In this document: one piece after another, positions 5,287 to 7,390 of the stretch
How positions within the stretch are numbered: position 1 is the first letter of the stretch
Layout: each line of letters opens with the position of its first letter
From: Dehalococcoidales bacterium
GTDB lineage: Bacteria; Chloroflexota; Dehalococcoidia; Dehalococcoidales; CSSed11-197
Reading direction: 5' to 3'
Assembly (NCBI GenBank): GCA_028705415.1
Contig: JAQWDO010000036.1
Coordinates: forward strand, 1-7,390
Length of the DNA: 7,390 nt
Program-made: the position numbers and the translations under genes
The notes under the pieces: model-generated
What the model saw: the letters and a program-made list of their open reading frames with translations, nothing else
Told to the model about the DNA's origin: nothing
The model's database searches: none

Positions 5287-6678
5287 ATGAGCCAGCCAGA
5301 GTTGAGGCGGGATATTTCAGCCTTCCAGGCGGTAATGATACTGGTGGGTTATATAGTAGGTTCAGCCATTTTTATCCTGGTGGGGCCGCTGGCAGGAATG
5401 GTTGGACCTGGATTGTTTCTTGCTTTTGTTATCGCTGCGGTACCTGCTGTATTTGCCTGTCTTTACAATGCCCAGCTTGCCAACCTGCTGCCGGTGACCG
5501 GGGCTAACTATATTGCCATCAGTCGGTTTGTGCATCCTTTTGCTGGCTGGATGGGTGGAGGGATACTCATCGCCATATTCTTTGGGCTGGCTTCCATTGC
5601 CTGGGGCTTTGCCCTGTTCCTGGAGTATCTTATCCCGGGTATTCCGACCATGCCAGTTGCCCTGGGTGTTGTGCTTTTATTCGGTATTGTTAATATATTT
5701 GGAATTCGTGTTGCTGCCTGGATTCAAACATCGATGGTGGCATTATTTATACTTGCTCTTGTAATTTTTGTATTTGGCGGGTTTTCTAACATTGATCCCG
5801 GTTTACAGCGTCCATTGCTTCCGAACGGTATAGGTGCTTTGTTAACCACAGCAGTAATTGCATATATGACCTATACCGGCTTTACTGTTATCACAGAAAT
5901 ATCCGGAGAGATTAAAAATCCCAGGCGGAATATCCCGGAGGTTCTTGCAATATCATTTTTGTTAATCATGATACTATATGTAACGGTTACCTGGGTTCTT
6001 ACCGGAGTAATGCCCTGGCAGGATCTTGGAAATTCTCAGGCGGCACTGGTTGAAGCATCAAAAGGATTTTTGCCGCCGGGAGCTACCATTTTTATTGCTG
6101 TCGGTGGCTTGCTGGCTGCTGCCACAACCATTAACGGAATATTTGTAGCCACCCCGAGGGACTTGCTGGTATACGGCAGGGATAAAGTGCTGCCTGGCTT
6201 TGTCGGGCATATTAACCAGCGCTTTGGTACGCCGCATGGAGCGATAATGTTAACCCTGATTGCCGGCCTTGCCGGTGTTTCCATCGGTATGCGCATAGAA
6301 GATTACGCCCTCTTCACAGTGATGTGTTTCATGATTTTTCATATTCTGGTGGTGACGGGTATGTTAAGGATGGAAAAACAAATGCCACAACTGGGAGATG
6401 CCGCCCCCTGGAAGCTCGGGCGGATTGCCAGAAAGATAGTTTATTTCGGCACGCTGTTGTTTTCGGTTCTGTTTCTGGTGGTTGGCCTGTCCACACTGGA
6501 CTTTTTCGGGATCGCGCTATTTACCTGTTTGTTCGCTGTCGGGTGTTGTTATTACCTGCTAAGATGGTTATACTTCAAGGGTAAAGGGATAGATATTGTA
6601 AAAGAAGCAAGAGTGTTTACTTCAATGACCATATCTGAACTGAAAGAAGAGTATCCCTCAACACTAACCAAGGAATAA
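5287..6678 (+). CDS. APC-superfamily amino acid permease
   Basis: A 463-residue inner-membrane transporter with about 12 predicted membrane helices (roughly 11-35, 40-63, 86-114, 122-142, 146-166, 184-204, 218-241, 267-290, 317-335, 340-360, 386-404, 407-428). The first helix has GYIVGSAIF (21-29), with the unwound GS-x-I-type segment that binds substrate in APC carriers. The loop after helix 6, GEIKNPRRNIP (207-217), and GRDKVLP (297-303) after helix 8 are characteristic APC signatures. Length is normal. The family imports or exchanges amino acids or amines, usually with protons; specificity cannot be assigned. The start at 5287 gives 463 residues, rather than 473 from 5257. First gene of a two-gene unit with the PlsY-like gene, whose ribosome site overlaps its last codons. 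A strong promoter with an operator-like repeat suggests regulated expression. Confidence 0.92.
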   Translation: MSQPELRRDISAFQAVMILVGYIVGSAIFILVGPLAGMVGPGLFLAFVIAAVPAVFACLYNAQLANLLPVTGANYIAISRFVHPFAGWMGGGILIAIFFGLASIAWGFALFLEYLIPGIPTMPVALGVVLLFGIVNIFGIRVAAWIQTSMVALFILALVIFVFGGFSNIDPGLQRPLLPNGIGALLTTAVIAYMTYTGFTVITEISGEIKNPRRNIPEVLAISFLLIMILYVTVTWVLTGVMPWQDLGNSQAALVEASKGFLPPGATIFIAVGGLLAAATTINGIFVATPRDLLVYGRDKVLPGFVGHINQRFGTPHGAIMLTLIAGLAGVSIGMRIEDYALFTVMCFMIFHILVVTGMLRMEKQMPQLGDAAPWKLGRIARKIVYFGTLLFSVLFLVVGLSTLDFFGIALFTCLFAVGCCYYLLRWLYFKGKGIDIVKEARVFTSMTISELKEEYPSTLTKE

Positions 6679-6680
6679 TC

Positions 6681-7268
6681 ATGCTGGAAGGAATATTTGC
6701 AGTTATAGCCGGATACCTGCTGGGTTCGATACCCGCAGCTTACATAATGTGTAAACTCCGCAAGGGGATCGACATCCGGAATGTTGATGTACACAATATG
6801 GGTGCCGGAAGCACTTTTCGCCAGTGCGGAATCTGGGAGGGTGCAATAGTTGCCGTAGTGGATATCGGCAAAGGCGCTGCGGCAGTTTTGCTGGCACAAT
6901 TTGTGGGCGCAGATTACCTTTTTGTTCTTGCCGCCGGGTTTGCAGCTCTCCTCGGGCACAACTTTCCCTTTGCGATAGGTTTCAAAGGAGGGCAGGGTGT
7001 TTCTACCGTGATGGGAGTGTTTTTTATTCTTGCACCACAGGCAATGCTTTTAATGCTTGTTGTCATGGCGGTTGTTTTGCTCATAACCCGGCATATTTTT
7101 ACCATGATATTTATTGTTGCCCCCTTCCTGCCTCTTTTTATGTGGATATGCGGTTTGCCGGGTTCTCTGGTTCTGTTTTCCCTGCTTATTGTTGTATATA
7201 TAATATTTCGCAGCAGAGGTCGTCTCAGAGAGCTGCGCTTCCTGCAAGGACATAAGAAGGAAGTATAA
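6681..7268 (+). CDS. plsY: PlsY-family membrane acyltransferase with atypical motifs
   Basis: A 195-residue membrane protein with about 5-7 hydrophobic helices and a basic C-terminus. PlsY transfers an acyl group from acyl-phosphate to glycerol-3-phosphate, the first step of phospholipid synthesis in many bacteria. The fold is clear from GYLLGSIPAAYI (11-22), DIGKG (61-65), and GHNFPFAIGFKGG (92-104). Odd: where E. coli PlsY has GSGNPGATNVLR, this protein has DVHNMGAGSTFR (36-47), so the motif-1 serine becomes V37 and the asparagine becomes S44, while N39 and R47 remain. The usual KGGKGVAT is KGGQGVST (102-109), losing a lysine. It may be a divergent paralogue with another acyl acceptor, or a weak or inactive enzyme. 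AAGGA at 6670-6674 overlaps the permease end, and the gap to the permease stop is 2 bases, implying co-transcription. Family confident; the standard function is uncertain. Confidence 0.82.
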   Translation: MLEGIFAVIAGYLLGSIPAAYIMCKLRKGIDIRNVDVHNMGAGSTFRQCGIWEGAIVAVVDIGKGAAAVLLAQFVGADYLFVLAAGFAALLGHNFPFAIGFKGGQGVSTVMGVFFILAPQAMLLMLVVMAVVLLITRHIFTMIFIVAPFLPLFMWICGLPGSLVLFSLLIVVYIIFRSRGRLRELRFLQGHKKEV

Positions 7269-7349
7269 AAACCGGGGCACCTCTTAAAAAACCTCAACAA
7301 TTTAACGCACTGCTTTGGAATATTATCGGTTCTCAGGGATGGCTGGAAT

Positions 7350-7364
7350 TTAACTTGAAGTTAA
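7350..7364. promoter_or_regulatory. 15-base perfect palindrome in the trailing non-coding region
   Basis: TTAACTT-G-AAGTTAA has two 7-base arms around one central base. It lies 82 bases after the PlsY-like stop, in 122 bases (7269-7390) with no ORF and no clear terminator hairpin. It could be an operator for a gene beyond the window. With AT-rich arms, chance is not excluded. Confidence 0.3.
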
Positions 7365-7390
7365 CGGTAATAAACCATTGATTGCTATTG

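Overview
The window holds six well-supported protein genes and no RNA gene, mobile element or CRISPR array that I could see. ATG starts, purine-rich AGGAGG-type ribosome binding sites, sigma-A-like promoters and the gene families present suggest a Gram-positive anaerobe of the Clostridia/Negativicutes type. This assignment is inference; no marker gene is present.

Left block (1-1808). A minus-strand KamA-family radical SAM/PLP aminomutase-like gene (140-1468) ends in a small hairpin that overlaps its stop codon. It keeps the cluster cysteines and PLP lysine but appears to have lost both aspartates that hold the lysine side chain in true lysine 2,3-aminomutase, so its substrate is probably different. 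A 340-base divergent intergenic region follows. It carries the aminomutase promoter and an unrecognised 33-codon ORF with a plausible Shine-Dalgarno sequence.

Middle block (1809-4930). A plus-strand pair encodes a small ACT-domain protein (UPF0237) and a 452-residue PFL-like/DUF711 protein (UPF0210). This pairing is conserved in many bacteria and has no firmly established function. The pair runs tail-to-tail into a minus-strand 5'-nucleotidase/metallophosphatase of the UshA type that lacks a signal peptide. The two converging genes share a CTAG palindrome that supplies both TAG stops.

Right block (4931-7390). A 356-base divergent intergenic region holds a weak promoter for the nucleotidase and a near-consensus promoter for an APC-family amino acid permease. 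A perfect 13-base inverted repeat has its left arm over that promoter's -35 box and its right arm in the leader, so it looks like a paired operator. The permease is followed after 2 bases by a PlsY-family membrane acyltransferase with unusual substitutions in two signature motifs. The last 120 bases are non-coding and contain a 15-base palindrome.

The layout is two divergent promoter regions separated by one convergent gene pair. Amino-acid themes recur (aminomutase, ACT domain, permease), but nothing in the sequence proves the blocks form a single pathway. The most unusual points are the PlsY-like protein, the aminomutase substrate pocket, the operator-like repeat and the candidate small ORF.
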